A DNA stretch of 64,000 nt, taken from contig NZ_PJIN01000001.1 of the NCBI RefSeq assembly GCF_002929705.1, forward strand, positions 835,897-899,896, written 5' to 3'. This document shows, piece after piece, positions 1-7,884 of the stretch. Under the pieces are notes generated by a model. The model saw only the letters and a program-made list of their open reading frames with translations, searched no databases and was not told the DNA's origin. The DNA comes from Arthrobacter sp. N199823 (GTDB lineage Bacteria; Actinomycetota; Actinomycetes; Actinomycetales; Micrococcaceae). Both the position numbers and the translations under genes were made by a program. Position 1 is the stretch's first letter, and each line of letters begins with the position of its first letter.

Positions 1-503
1 TTGGTGCCTTCGCCTCCGTCATGGACGAGCTCAAGGCCGTCGATGCGCTGCGGATGATCGGCCGTCGTGTTGCTGGTGGCCGTGCTGTTCTGGGTATCTG
101 CGTGGGTATGCAGATCCTCTTCGACGCCGGAGTGGAACACGGTACCCACCGCGAAGGCATGGGGGAGTGGCCCGGGACTGTGGAGCTATTGCCAGCCACT
201 GTGGTCCCGCACATGGGTTGGAACACTGTCACCGCAGCGGAGGGCTCCATGCTCTTTGACGGCGTGGAATCCGAACGGTTCTACTTTGTGCACTCCTATG
301 GCGTCCAGAAGTGGGACTTTGAAGTGCTGCAGCCCAAAATGCGCCCACCCATGGTGACCTGGTCCGAGCACGGTGCACCGTTCATTGCGGCCGTGGAAAA
401 CGGCCCCTTGTGCGCCACGCAGTTCCATCCGGAAAAGTCCGGTGACGCCGGGGCGCGCATGCTGCGTAACTGGGTCAAGTCCCTGACCAAGGCGGCTAGC
501 TGA
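1..503 (+). CDS. hisH: Imidazole glycerol phosphate synthase glutaminase subunit HisH (5' end outside window)
   Basis: Glutaminase half of the HisH-HisF enzyme of histidine synthesis; it frees ammonia from glutamine for HisF. The reading frame is open from base 3 and begins [10 protein letters not shown], so the N-terminal part lies upstream of the window. The class I amidotransferase nucleophile is the Cys of GICVGMQ (codon at about 99), and the His/Glu partners are in FHPEKS near the C-terminus. About 166 residues are visible of a usual 200-210. The stop overlaps the start of the next small gene (TGATG), and hisA follows, so this is a histidine operon. Identification is secure. Confidence 0.95.
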   Translation, partial: GAFASVMDELKAVDALRMIGRRVAGGRAVLGICVGMQILFDAGVEHGTHREGMGEWPGTVELLPATVVPHMGWNTVTAAEGSMLFDGVESERFYFVHSYGVQKWDFEVLQPKMRPPMVTWSEHGAPFIAAVENGPLCATQFHPEKSGDAGARMLRNWVKSLTKAAS

Positions 504-652
504 TGTATTCGCTGTTACTGATGGCACTGGCTGGCCTGCTGATCGGTGGATGCTACACCTTCTACCAGCAGAAAGCTGCCCGATGGATCCCCATCTGCTT
601 TGCCGTACTGGCCGCCATGTCACTCGTGGCTGCCTACATGCTCACGCTCTAG
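503..652 (+). CDS. Small two-helix membrane protein (49 aa) between hisH and hisA
   Basis: This 50-codon frame starts at an ATG that shares a base with the hisH stop codon, a typical translationally coupled arrangement. The product starts [16 protein letters not shown] and ends LAAMSLVAAYMLTL, giving two hydrophobic stretches joined by a short polar segment with QQKAAR; it should be an inner-membrane hairpin. I do not recognise a named family. Its position inside the his operon suggests co-expression, but nothing in the sequence ties it to histidine synthesis. The tight coupling and clean hydrophobic pattern argue for a real gene. Confidence 0.7.
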   Translation: MYSLLLMALAGLLIGGCYTFYQQKAARWIPICFAVLAAMSLVAAYMLTL

Positions 653-781
653 GGCCGCACTTTTCCGCGGTTACGCTTTGCTAGTTTCACGCTCTTCAAG
701 TTTCACGCAGTATCCCGCGGCCATGCCGCGGACTCTCGTCCCGTAGTTTCCACCCGCAGTACACATACCGTTGAGGACCCC

Positions 782-1516
782 ATGACCACCCCCATTTTGG
801 AATTGCTGCCCGCTGTCGACGTTGTGGACGGCCAGGCCGTGCGCTTGGTTCAGGGCGAGGCTGGCTCAGAAACCAGTTATGGCTCCCCGCTTGAGGCCGC
901 CATGAAGTGGCAGAACGACGGCGCCGAGTGGGTTCACTTGGTGGACCTGGACGCAGCCTTTGGCCGCGGTTCCAACGTGCACCTGCTGAGCGAAATGGTG
1001 CAGGCCTTGGACATCAAGGTTGAGCTCTCCGGTGGTCTGCGCGATGACGCAACGTTGGAAGCCGCCTTTGAACTGGGTGTAGGCCGCGTCAACCTTGGAA
1101 CGGCTGCTTTGGAGAACCCGGAGTGGACCGCGAAGGTGATTGACCGCTTTGGTGACAAGATCGCCGTCGGACTTGATGTTCGCGGTAGCACCTTGGCTGG
1201 CCGTGGCTGGACCAAGGAAGGCGGGGACATTTGGGAAGTCCTGGCTCGCTTGGAAGATGCCGGCTGCGCCCGGTACGTGGTCACCGACGTCACCAAGGAC
1301 GGCACCTTGCGCGGGCCCAACGTGGAACTGCTGCGTGAAATGTGCACCCGCACCTCCAAGCCCGTGGTGGCCTCCGGCGGAATTTCCAGCCTCGAGGACC
1401 TGCGGGTGCTGCGCGAATTAGTAGGCGAAGGCGTTGAAGGTGCCATTGTTGGCAAGGCACTGTACTCCGGCGCGTTCACGCTCCCGCAGGCCCTTGACGT
1501 TGCAGGCCGCCGCTAA
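782..1516 (+). CDS. hisA: HisA/PriA, phosphoribosyl isomerase A
   Basis: A (beta/alpha)8-barrel isomerase of 244 residues that converts ProFAR to PRFAR in histidine synthesis. In actinobacteria the same protein (PriA) also does the TrpF step of tryptophan synthesis, because trpF is missing; I infer that dual role here from lineage. Catalytic Asp residues are visible in [10 protein letters not shown] near the N-terminus and in [16 protein letters not shown] in the second half. Phosphate-binding loops are at SGGL and ASGGISS. A 129-base gap separates it from the preceding small gene, and the SseB-like gene starts 3 bases after its stop. Confidence 0.95.
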   Translation: MTTPILELLPAVDVVDGQAVRLVQGEAGSETSYGSPLEAAMKWQNDGAEWVHLVDLDAAFGRGSNVHLLSEMVQALDIKVELSGGLRDDATLEAAFELGVGRVNLGTAALENPEWTAKVIDRFGDKIAVGLDVRGSTLAGRGWTKEGGDIWEVLARLEDAGCARYVVTDVTKDGTLRGPNVELLREMCTRTSKPVVASGGISSLEDLRVLRELVGEGVEGAIVGKALYSGAFTLPQALDVAGRR

Positions 1517-1519
1517 ATT

Positions 1520-2407
1520 ATGACTGAGATGCCCAAGAAGGCGCTGCCCGGACACATTGCCGCCGCACTAGCTGGTGCTGGTGGTAGCACCGATTCTGCC
1601 GGGCAGCCCTGGGCCGGCCGGGACCTTCCCACGCAGGAAAAGTACCACAACTTTGACACCGACGACGGCGCTACGGACGCAGGATTTGCCGCAGCCCTCC
1701 AGGCACTTGCCGCGGGTGACGGCAGCGAAGCGCAGGTAGTTGCCTCACTGGCTACCGCCCGGGTGTTCATCCCGATTGTCGCTCAACTGGCCGAGCAGAC
1801 AGTGGGCGAGAACGGCCTGGTCTCGGACAAAGAATCAGATATGGCCCTGGTGACGCTCAATGGTCCCGATGGACGGCGTGCGCTGCCGGTCTTTACTAAT
1901 GCAGCCGCACTCACCCGCTGGCATCCCGAGGCACGGCCTGTGGCAGTTTACGCAGCTCGTGCAGCCTTGTCAGCGGTGGCTGAGGACGCTGCGATGCTGG
2001 TGTTAGATCCAGGTTCCGACCGTCCTTTTGTCGTCCGCCGCCCCGCCATGTGGGCTCTGGCGCAGCAGCAACAGTGGCAACCCAGCTATGGGGATGAGGC
2101 GGTTGACAGAGTTCTCCGCGACTCCGTGTCGGCGGCAGGTAACACAGCCGTGACCGACATTTCCGCCAGTGCCGGGCAGGGCATAGAATCCCTCTGGGGC
2201 ACTAAGGGCGAACCATCTGAACGGGTGTCAGGTGGGGGAACCGGACCGGAACTGTGCGTCACCCTTACGTTGCTGCCCGGGCTCGATCAGCTTGAAGTGA
2301 ATGAGCTTTTGAACCGGCTGCAAGAATATTGGGCCAGCAACGAATATTTTGCTGCGGCAGTTGATTCGATCCAGATTCGTTTGCAGCTCCAGCACCCTCA
2401 GAACTGA
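1520..2407 (+). CDS. SseB-family protein
   Basis: A 295-residue protein whose middle third has the SseB N-terminal domain pattern: a segment with ARVFIPIVAQ, then MALVTLNGPDGRRALPVFTN and a region ending VLDPGSDRPFVVRRP. SseB-like proteins are widespread in actinobacteria and have no settled biochemical role; the E. coli namesake was linked to serine sensitivity. The N-terminal 50 residues are Gly/Ala-rich and probably disordered. It begins 3 bases after hisA and is probably cotranscribed with it, an arrangement common in Arthrobacter-type genomes. Confidence 0.8.
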   Translation: MTEMPKKALPGHIAAALAGAGGSTDSAGQPWAGRDLPTQEKYHNFDTDDGATDAGFAAALQALAAGDGSEAQVVASLATARVFIPIVAQLAEQTVGENGLVSDKESDMALVTLNGPDGRRALPVFTNAAALTRWHPEARPVAVYAARAALSAVAEDAAMLVLDPGSDRPFVVRRPAMWALAQQQQWQPSYGDEAVDRVLRDSVSAAGNTAVTDISASAGQGIESLWGTKGEPSERVSGGGTGPELCVTLTLLPGLDQLEVNELLNRLQEYWASNEYFAAAVDSIQIRLQLQHPQN

Positions 2408-2466
2408 ACCACACAGAAGCAGCGTCACGCTCTCTTGTGATGGATACCAAGAGAGAAGTCATCAAC

Positions 2467-3792
2467 GTGAATTTTGCTGCATACCGTGAAATTCTCGCGG
2501 TTGGATCCGTCCGCCGGCTCCTGATCGTGGCCATGCTGGCCCGCGTTCCGCACGCAGCAGCAGGCGTCCTGCTGACGCTGCACGTGGTCAAGTCCATGGA
2601 ACTCGACTACGCTGCAGCGGGATTGATCGCGGCGTCAGTCACCATCGGTATTGCGATCGGGGCGCCGTGGCGCGGACGTATGGTGGACCGCTACGGCTTG
2701 CGCCGAGCCTTAATCCCCTCGGTAATTGCCGAGGTCACGGTCTGGGGGACAGCGCCATTTTTGAACTTTCAGCTGCTCCTCGTGGCGGCGTTCATCGGCG
2801 GCCTTTTTGCCGTCCCCATCTTCTCCGTGGTTCGCCAGGCACTGGGTGTCATGGTGCCACCGGAACAACGCCGAACTGCCTACGCGCTGGATTCCATGGG
2901 TGGGGAACTGACGTTCATGATCGGCCCGGCAGCCGGTGTCCTGTTGGCCACCAACAACACTGTGCTCGGTCTGGTTGTCATTGGTGTGAGCGCGTCGCTG
3001 GCCGGCCTCTTCCTCATGTGGTTCAACCCGCCCACTCGAACTGGCCACAAGGGATCCTATGTTGCCGTAGGTGACGCGGTCACCGAACTGCCCGATCCGG
3101 TAGAAGACCAACAAGCCCCCGACCTAACGGGGAAGAACGTCATGGCCCGCTGGTGGGAGAACACTCATCACAACCTGCGTTGGGTCAATATTGCAGTCCT
3201 AGCCATTCTGGCTACGTCGCTGGGTGCCGGTCTGGTGCTGACAGGCGTCAACGTTGGCATGGTCGCGTTGATGAACTTCAATGACAGCACGGCCGATCTC
3301 GGAATTGTGTTCCTCTTTTGGTGCGGCGCCTCAATTGTGGGCGGCATTGTCTACGGCGCACTGAAGCAGTCCGTTAACCCGTTGTGGCTACTGGGTGCCA
3401 TGGCCGTCTTGATTATTCCCATGGGATTCGCCACCAACGCCTGGACACTTGGATTGCTGTCCATTCTGCCTGGCCTGCTCTGCGCGCCAGTGTTGACATC
3501 AAGTGCTGAGCATATTGCTGATCTAGTGAGCGAAAAGCGTCGTGGCGAGGCCATGGGCTGGTACGGATCCTCCATGACTATTGGCAATGCCATGGGTGCA
3601 CCGTTCGCCGGCGTCATGATTGACCGCATCGGTCCCTGGGCCGGCTTCGTCATTGTGGGCGCCATCTGTGCGGTTCTGGCAATTATCGGACTGATCGCCA
3701 TGGCTGCCTGGCGACGAGGAAAATCAGCCGTAGTGAAATCACAGCAACCAGATGATTCTGATGACCTTTTGGGTGAGCCGGACCTGGTGTAA
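2467..3792 (+). CDS. MFS transporter, 12 TM
   Basis: Major facilitator protein of about 441 residues with two six-helix halves separated by a hydrophilic loop around residues 195-240. The motif between helices 2 and 3 reads GRMVDRYGLRRAL, the classic MFS A-loop, and a related loop recurs in the second half at GVMIDRIGP. Substrate cannot be told from sequence. I chose the GTG at 2467 because GAGAGAAG sits 8 bases upstream; a GTG at 2437 or ATG at 2440 would add about 10 residues. It ends in front of a palindromic repeat and a terminator shared with the convergent DUF1844 gene. Confidence 0.85.
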   Translation: MNFAAYREILAVGSVRRLLIVAMLARVPHAAAGVLLTLHVVKSMELDYAAAGLIAASVTIGIAIGAPWRGRMVDRYGLRRALIPSVIAEVTVWGTAPFLNFQLLLVAAFIGGLFAVPIFSVVRQALGVMVPPEQRRTAYALDSMGGELTFMIGPAAGVLLATNNTVLGLVVIGVSASLAGLFLMWFNPPTRTGHKGSYVAVGDAVTELPDPVEDQQAPDLTGKNVMARWWENTHHNLRWVNIAVLAILATSLGAGLVLTGVNVGMVALMNFNDSTADLGIVFLFWCGASIVGGIVYGALKQSVNPLWLLGAMAVLIIPMGFATNAWTLGLLSILPGLLCAPVLTSSAEHIADLVSEKRRGEAMGWYGSSMTIGNAMGAPFAGVMIDRIGPWAGFVIVGAICAVLAIIGLIAMAAWRRGKSAVVKSQQPDDSDDLLGEPDLV

Positions 3793-3807
3793 CGGCCCTT
3801 TAAACAC

Positions 3808-3868
3808 CTCGAGCGGTGAGTAGTTAGCAATGTCACGCATAAACATTGCTAACTACTCACCGTTCGGG
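3808..3868. repeat. Long palindromic repeat, copy 1
   Basis: Arms 3808-3833 and 3843-3868 pair over 26 bases, 20 of them perfectly (CGGTGAGTAGTTAGCAATGT against its complement), with two G-T wobbles outside and a 9-base spacer. The core GTGAGTAGTT matches the palindrome at 55225-55285. It lies between two convergent genes, so its transcript from either side would fold into a stable hairpin. The length and presence in several copies point to a REP-like repeat rather than a simple terminator. Confidence 0.85.
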
Positions 3869-3925
3869 AAGCGATTGGGAGTGTGCGCCGGAAGCGAGGC
3901 ACGAGCCGTTCGAGAAACGATTGGG
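3861..3925. repeat. 19-base direct repeat next to palindrome copy 1
   Basis: Bases 3861-3879 (CGTTCGGGAAGCGATTGGG) recur at 3907-3925 with 17 of 19 identical, 46 bases apart. The first unit overlaps the right arm of the palindrome, so the pair may belong to the same repeated element. No gene is present. Confidence 0.6.
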
Positions 3926-3988
3926 CCCACGCTCGCGAGGGCCCCAACTTAAAGACGCGCCAGCGGCTTCAAGTTGGGAGCGAGTGGG
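3926..3988. terminator. Hairpin between convergent MFS and DUF1844 genes
   Basis: Inner arms CCCAACTT (3943-3950) and AAGTTGGG (3971-3978) are enclosed by CCCAC..TCGC (3926-3936) and GCGAGTGGG (3980-3988). There is no clear T-run, as is common in actinobacteria. It should serve both convergent genes. Confidence 0.6.
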
Positions 3989-3990
3989 GA

Positions 3991-4398
3991 CTAGTTGACC
4001 GCTCCGGTGTACTTCTCGCCCGGCCCCTTGCCCGGAGCATCTTGGATGGTTGATGCTTCACGGAAGGCGAGCTGCAGAGAACGCAGGCCATCGCGCAACG
4101 GTCCAGCGTGCTGGCTGCCGATTTCAGGGGCTGCGGCGGTCACGAAACCTGCCAGCGCGGTGATGAGCTTGCGGGCCTCGTCTAGGTCCTTGAGTTCTTC
4201 AGCGTCGGGTCCGGCGGCTAGGCCGCACTTGACGGCTGCGGCGCTCATGAGGTGAACGGCGGCAGTTGTAATGACCTCAATGGCGGGAACCTCTGCGATA
4301 TCACGTACTACCGAGGCAGCCTGAGAATCGGTCAGGGCTTCCTCGGGGGCTGCTTCAAACGTGTTGCGGGTGTCTGGATTATTATCTGAGCTACTCAT
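3991..4398 (-). CDS. DUF1844 domain protein
   Basis: A 135-residue acidic, soluble protein. The helical core [15 protein letters not shown] followed by [16 protein letters not shown] is the DUF1844 signature; the N-terminal 35 residues are polar and probably disordered. The function of the family is unknown, but in actinobacteria it is regularly found next to infC-rpmI-rplT, as here, transcribed divergently from that operon. The region 4399-4695 between them holds the infC promoter and leader. Identification as the family is firm. Confidence 0.88.
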   Translation of the reverse strand: MSSSDNNPDTRNTFEAAPEEALTDSQAASVVRDIAEVPAIEVITTAAVHLMSAAAVKCGLAAGPDAEELKDLDEARKLITALAGFVTAAAPEIGSQHAGPLRDGLRSLQLAFREASTIQDAPGKGPGEKYTGAVN

Positions 4399-4408
4399 GC
4401 TGCTAAGC

Positions 4409-4438
4409 TTGTCATAGACCGACTCGATGCTGTTATTT
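4409..4438 (+). promoter_or_regulatory. Possible infC operon promoter
   Basis: TTGTCA at 4409-4414 is followed 18 bases later by TTATTT at 4433-4438. The -10 match is only fair. It lies directly upstream of the DUF1844 start on the other strand and about 260 bases before infC, which would leave a long leader. Confidence 0.4.
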
Positions 4439-4551
4439 ATCGCGTGTCCTCAAGGCGAAAGTCACAGGGGCTGGCGAATAGCTGCAAAGAGTTTGCAAGT
4501 GGAGTCCTCTCCCACCTTTCGACCCAAACTTTGGCGTTGTCTGGTTTTAGG

Positions 4552-4695
4552 TCGGCACCGCCCCTTGGGGGCGGACAAGCACGTCTCCTTTCTAGGGGGC
4601 CTGTGCCGATCATTCGAGGCCTCCATTGCATCAGCAAATTGGAGGCCTTCTTCGTTGCTGGTGGTACTCACCCTTTTAGGCAACAGGAGCTACAC
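4552..4695 (+). promoter_or_regulatory. Structured 5' leader of infC-rpmI-rplT
   Basis: TCGGCAC (4552-4558) pairs with GTGCCGA (4603-4609) and encloses a GC hairpin, CCGCCCC with GGGGCGG (4558-4564/4568-4574). A second hairpin, AGGCCTCCA (4617-4625) with TGGAGGCCT (4640-4648), is followed by TTCTTCG. The second one could act as an attenuator. This is the place where IF3 and L20 autoregulation acts in other bacteria; that this leader does so is inference. The SD AGGAG (4685-4689) and the AUU start lie at its end. Confidence 0.65.
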
Positions 4696-5811
4696 ATTAG
4701 CGAGCCACGCATCAATGATCGAATCCGCGTCCCCGAGGTGCGGTTGGTTGGGCCAGCAGGCGAACAAGTAGGAGTTGTCCGCATTGAGGATGCCCTCCGT
4801 TTAGCAGCTGAGTCTGACTTGGATCTGGTTGAGGTCGCGCCGACGGCTAAGCCGCCGGTGTGCAAACTGATGGACTTCGGCAAGTACAAGTATGAAGCCG
4901 CAGTCAAGGCTCGTGAAGCCCGTAAGAACCAGACCAATACCGTCTTGAAGGAAATCCGTTTCCGTCTCAAGATTGACACCCATGACTACGAGACCAAGCG
5001 TGGACACGCAACACGCTTCCTCGGAGCCGGTGACAAGGTCAAGGCCATGATCCAGTTCCGTGGACGCGAGCAGCAGCGTCCGGAAATGGGCATCCGTCTC
5101 CTGCAGAAGTTCGCCGCAGATGTCGCCGAAGTTGGCGTCATCGAATCGAGCCCCCGCATTGACGGCCGCAACATGGTCATGGTTATCGGTCCCCTGAAGA
5201 ACAAGGCTGAAGCCAAGGCAGAAGCACGCCGCAACCAGCAGCGCGCCGATGCCAAGGCCCACAACGAGGCCGTTGCCAATGGCACCGCCCGCGTTGATGT
5301 GGATCGCGAGAACAAGGCACCTATGACTCAGTCATTAGCTGACTTGTTGCCCGATGGCTTGCGTTTGAACGAGGACATCGCGGCTCCCGCAGCCGCTGCT
5401 GCCCAGGAAGTTGTAGCACCGGTTGCACAGACTGTCGCTCCGACCAAGGCTCCGGCCCCTGAAGCAGCTCCGGCGAAGGAAGCTCCGGCCGAAAAGCCAG
5501 CAGCCGCCGTCGCACCTGTCAAGGCTCCGGCCAAGGCAGCCCCCGCTAAGGCACCGGCCGCAGCTAAGGCCCCCGTGGCCAAGGCAGCACCTGTTGCTAA
5601 GGCTGCAACCAAGCCCGCAGTAGCGCCCAAGCCGGTTGCTGCTCCGAAGCCGGTTGCCGCAAAGCCCATTCCTATGCCGAAGCCCATGACCAAGCCCGTT
5701 GCTGCGAAGCCCGCAGCAAAGCCGGCCGCCAAGGCTGCTGCAAAACCGGCCGCGAAGGCAGCCTCTGCAAAGAGCGCTCCCGCGGACGAAACCCCCAGTT
5801 CGGCTGAATAA
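4696..5811 (+). CDS. infC: Translation initiation factor IF-3, AUU start, long Ala/Pro/Lys tail
   Basis: IF3 keeps the 30S subunit free of 50S and checks start-codon choice. Homology begins at [18 protein letters not shown], whose first codon is ATT at 4696, preceded by AGGAG 6 bases away. No ATG or GTG lies near, so the start is the rare AUU also used by E. coli infC, which lets IF3 repress its own synthesis. Residues 1-80 form the N-domain, about 85-175 the C-domain. The remaining roughly 190 residues are an Ala/Pro/Lys-rich low-complexity tail, about doubling the usual length of 180; such tails occur in actinobacterial IF3. A frame open further upstream from 4444 is leader sequence. Followed by rpmI after 103 bases. 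Confidence 0.93.
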   Translation: MSEPRINDRIRVPEVRLVGPAGEQVGVVRIEDALRLAAESDLDLVEVAPTAKPPVCKLMDFGKYKYEAAVKAREARKNQTNTVLKEIRFRLKIDTHDYETKRGHATRFLGAGDKVKAMIQFRGREQQRPEMGIRLLQKFAADVAEVGVIESSPRIDGRNMVMVIGPLKNKAEAKAEARRNQQRADAKAHNEAVANGTARVDVDRENKAPMTQSLADLLPDGLRLNEDIAAPAAAAAQEVVAPVAQTVAPTKAPAPEAAPAKEAPAEKPAAAVAPVKAPAKAAPAKAPAAAKAPVAKAAPVAKAATKPAVAPKPVAAPKPVAAKPIPMPKPMTKPVAAKPAAKPAAKAAAKPAAKAASAKSAPADETPSSAE

Positions 5812-5914
5812 GGTTTCACCTTTTCAGCGGTGAATACACCCACACAGTGACCCAATCGGTCGCTGCAAGAGAACCACAGGCAGCGCCGGTGGATACGTAA
5901 GGAGATAGGTCCTC

Positions 5915-6109
5915 ATGCCTAAAATGAAGACACATAGTGGTGCTAAGAAGCGTTTCAAGCTGACCGGTTCCGGTAAGCTGCAGCGCCAGCAGGCTAACCG
6001 CCGCCACTACCTGGAGCACAAGCCTTCCAGCTTGAAGCGTCGTCTGAAGGGTGACCTCACGGTTGCCAAGGCAGATGTTCGCAACATCAAGAAGATGCTC
6101 GGCATCTAA
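5915..6109 (+). CDS. rpmI: 50S ribosomal protein L35
   Basis: A 64-residue basic protein, [20 protein letters not shown] at the N-terminus and ending KKMLGI, full length for L35. AAGGAGA lies 9 bases before the ATG. It is the middle gene of the conserved infC-rpmI-rplT operon. Confidence 0.97.
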   Translation: MPKMKTHSGAKKRFKLTGSGKLQRQQANRRHYLEHKPSSLKRRLKGDLTVAKADVRNIKKMLGI

Positions 6110-6216
6110 TTTCGCAAGTCAATCGGTGTGATTCCCAGTTCAGGGTCTGACACCATTCATCAAAGCCTTCCCTGGCATGATTGGCTTGGGATCTTTAAAA
6201 TTGAAGGAGTACGCAC

Positions 6217-6600
6217 GTGGCACGTGTGAAGAGGGCTGTAAACGCCCATAAGAAGCGTCGGGTTATTCTTGAGCGCGCAAAGGGTTACCGTGGACAGCGT
6301 TCACGTCTGTACCGCAAGGCCAAAGAGCAGCTGCTGCACTCGTTTGTTTACAGCTACGGTGACCGCCGCAAGCGTAAGGGTGACTTCCGTCGCCTGTGGA
6401 TCCAGCGTATCAACGCTGCATCACGCGCCAACGGCCTGACCTACAACCGCTTGATCCAGGGCCTGAAGGCTGCTGCGATCGAGGTTGACCGTCGCATGCT
6501 GGCCGACCTGGCCGTCAACGACGCCGCTGCTTTCGCCGCTCTGGTGAACATCGCCAAGGCTGCACTGCCTGCTGATACCTCAGCTCCGGTAGCAAAGTAA
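6217..6600 (+). CDS. rplT: 50S ribosomal protein L20
   Basis: A 127-residue basic protein that nucleates early 50S assembly and, in other bacteria, represses its own operon by binding leader RNA. The start is GTG at 6217 behind GAAGGAGT. The N-terminus [18 protein letters not shown] and the central [19 protein letters not shown] are diagnostic. The last 10 residues ([10 protein letters not shown]) are a short extra tail. A short hairpin follows the stop. Confidence 0.97.
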   Translation: MARVKRAVNAHKKRRVILERAKGYRGQRSRLYRKAKEQLLHSFVYSYGDRRKRKGDFRRLWIQRINAASRANGLTYNRLIQGLKAAAIEVDRRMLADLAVNDAAAFAALVNIAKAALPADTSAPVAK

Positions 6601-6616
6601 TTCTAGAAATACCCTG

Positions 6617-6636
6617 AAGGAACTCTCCAGTTCCTT
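6617..6636 (+). terminator. Short hairpin after rplT
   Basis: AAGGAACT and AGTTCCTT form a perfect 8-bp stem with a CTCC loop. There is only a weak T-run afterwards, and the methyltransferase gene begins 33 bases on, so readthrough is likely. Confidence 0.5.
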
Positions 6637-6668
6637 GTTCATGAGTAGTGACTGATAAAGTCCTAATT

Positions 6669-7577
6669 ATGAGTGAAACCGGGCGCCCGCCAGCAGAAGC
6701 AATGACCAATCCTCGAGCAGATCGTGTGAGGGACGTTGCGAAGCTGACCGGGCGCTCGGGCCGTTTAAAGCGCCGTCAGTTCCTGGCTGAAGGCCCGCAG
6801 TCCGTCCGTGAAGCGTTGCGCGCCCACCGCGAATGCCTTGCCGCTGGCGGCACAGCAGTGGTGGAAGCGTTGTACGGCACTGTTGAGAGCTTGAGGAAGT
6901 ACCCGGAGCTGGTGGAAGCTGCTTCGGCGCCAGGATCCCGTGTACAGGTTCGCGTTGCCAGCGAACTTGTGTTGTCCGCCATGACTGACACCGTAGCCCC
7001 TCAGGGCATTGTTGCTGTCTGTAACTTTGTGGACGTGCCGTTGGCGGAGGTCTTTGCTGCCAAGCCGAAATTGATCGCCATGTTGTGCCGCGTGCAGGAC
7101 CCGGGAAACGCCGGCACTGTGCTGCGTGCCGCTGATGCTGCCGGTGCAGACGCCGTGATCTTCTCCAACTCCAGCGTGGATGTCTACAACCCCAAAACTG
7201 TCCGCTCCACAGCGGGATCGTTGTTCCACCTCCCGGTTGTTCTTGGCGCAGATCTAGCCGAAGTGGTTGCCGCCGCCAAGGCTGCCGGTGTGGGTATCCT
7301 CGCCGCCGACGGCTATGGACAGCTGAACCTGGACCTGCTGCAGGACGAGAGCGCGGCCCGTGCCTTCGATCAGGAAATCCCGGATTCCAGCTACGAGCTG
7401 GAGCGGCCCACCCTCTGGATGTTTGGCAACGAAGCACAAGGCCTCGCAGGCGAGGAAAAGGCTCTGGCCGATCACCGCGTGGCTGTGCCCGTCTACGGCG
7501 CAGCAGAGTCACTAAACCTGGGAACGGCCGCAACCGTGTGCCTGTACGCCAGCGCAAGGGCCCAGCACCGCGCATAG
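6669..7577 (+). CDS. SPOUT (TrmH/SpoU) RNA 2'-O-methyltransferase
   Basis: About 302 residues. The N-terminal 100 residues carry an RNA-binding substrate domain (GRLKRRQFLAEGPQSVREAL), followed by the knotted SPOUT domain. SAM-site motifs are visible: DPGNAGTVLRAADAAGADA, LWMFGNEAQGL and AAESLNLGTAATVCLYA. It probably methylates a ribose in rRNA or tRNA; the target cannot be told. It follows rplT in many actinobacteria. Start is uncertain: ATG 6669 is chosen, GTG 6648 and ATG 6702 are alternatives and none has a strong SD. Confidence 0.88.
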   Translation: MSETGRPPAEAMTNPRADRVRDVAKLTGRSGRLKRRQFLAEGPQSVREALRAHRECLAAGGTAVVEALYGTVESLRKYPELVEAASAPGSRVQVRVASELVLSAMTDTVAPQGIVAVCNFVDVPLAEVFAAKPKLIAMLCRVQDPGNAGTVLRAADAAGADAVIFSNSSVDVYNPKTVRSTAGSLFHLPVVLGADLAEVVAAAKAAGVGILAADGYGQLNLDLLQDESAARAFDQEIPDSSYELERPTLWMFGNEAQGLAGEEKALADHRVAVPVYGAAESLNLGTAATVCLYASARAQHRA

Positions 7578-7609
7578 GTGCAAGGCGCGTAAGCGCAAGG
7601 GCCCAGCAC
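7551..7609. repeat. 18-base direct repeat across the methyltransferase stop
   Basis: AGCGCAAGGGCCCAGCAC occurs exactly at 7551-7568 (last codons of the gene) and 7592-7609 (after the stop at 7575-7577). It looks like a recent small tandem duplication of the 3' end. The rest of the gap to 7807 shows no gene. Confidence 0.7.
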
Positions 7610-7807
7610 GGCGCCCTAGCGCACCGGGCATCAGTGCACGGATACCCGGTCAGCTGACCGCATGAGACGCGCTGCTCTTGCTGCCGAAGAACCCCTGCAG
7701 AGTCGGCACTGCAGTTCAGCTCCTCCTGCCGAACCGGACGTGCCTCTGGAGAGTTCAAAGAGAACCGTCTCCTGGCAGGTTGAACCAGCCGGAACACAGC
7801 GTTAAAC

Positions 7808-7848
7808 AAAGGATCCCGTACCTAGTAAAACTAGCTGCGGGATCCTTT
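7808..7848. terminator. Bidirectional intrinsic terminator
   Basis: AAAGGATCCCG (7808-7818) pairs with CGGGATCCTTT (7838-7848); the loop contains a small CTAG/CTAG stem. TTTTT runs to 7850 on the plus strand. It can end both the methyltransferase transcript and the minus-strand MFS gene whose stop is at 7885. Confidence 0.8.
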
Positions 7849-7884
7849 TTGTCTGCCGCTTGGGTGCAGTTTGTCGGGGACGAG

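Noticed and set aside
186-623. Minus-strand frame over hisH
   Set aside because: Antisense shadow; no protein similarity, and hisH is certain on the other strand.
4444-4695. Upstream extension of the infC frame
   Set aside because: It covers the structured leader, lacks similarity to IF3, and has no SD; the ATT at 4696 fits better.
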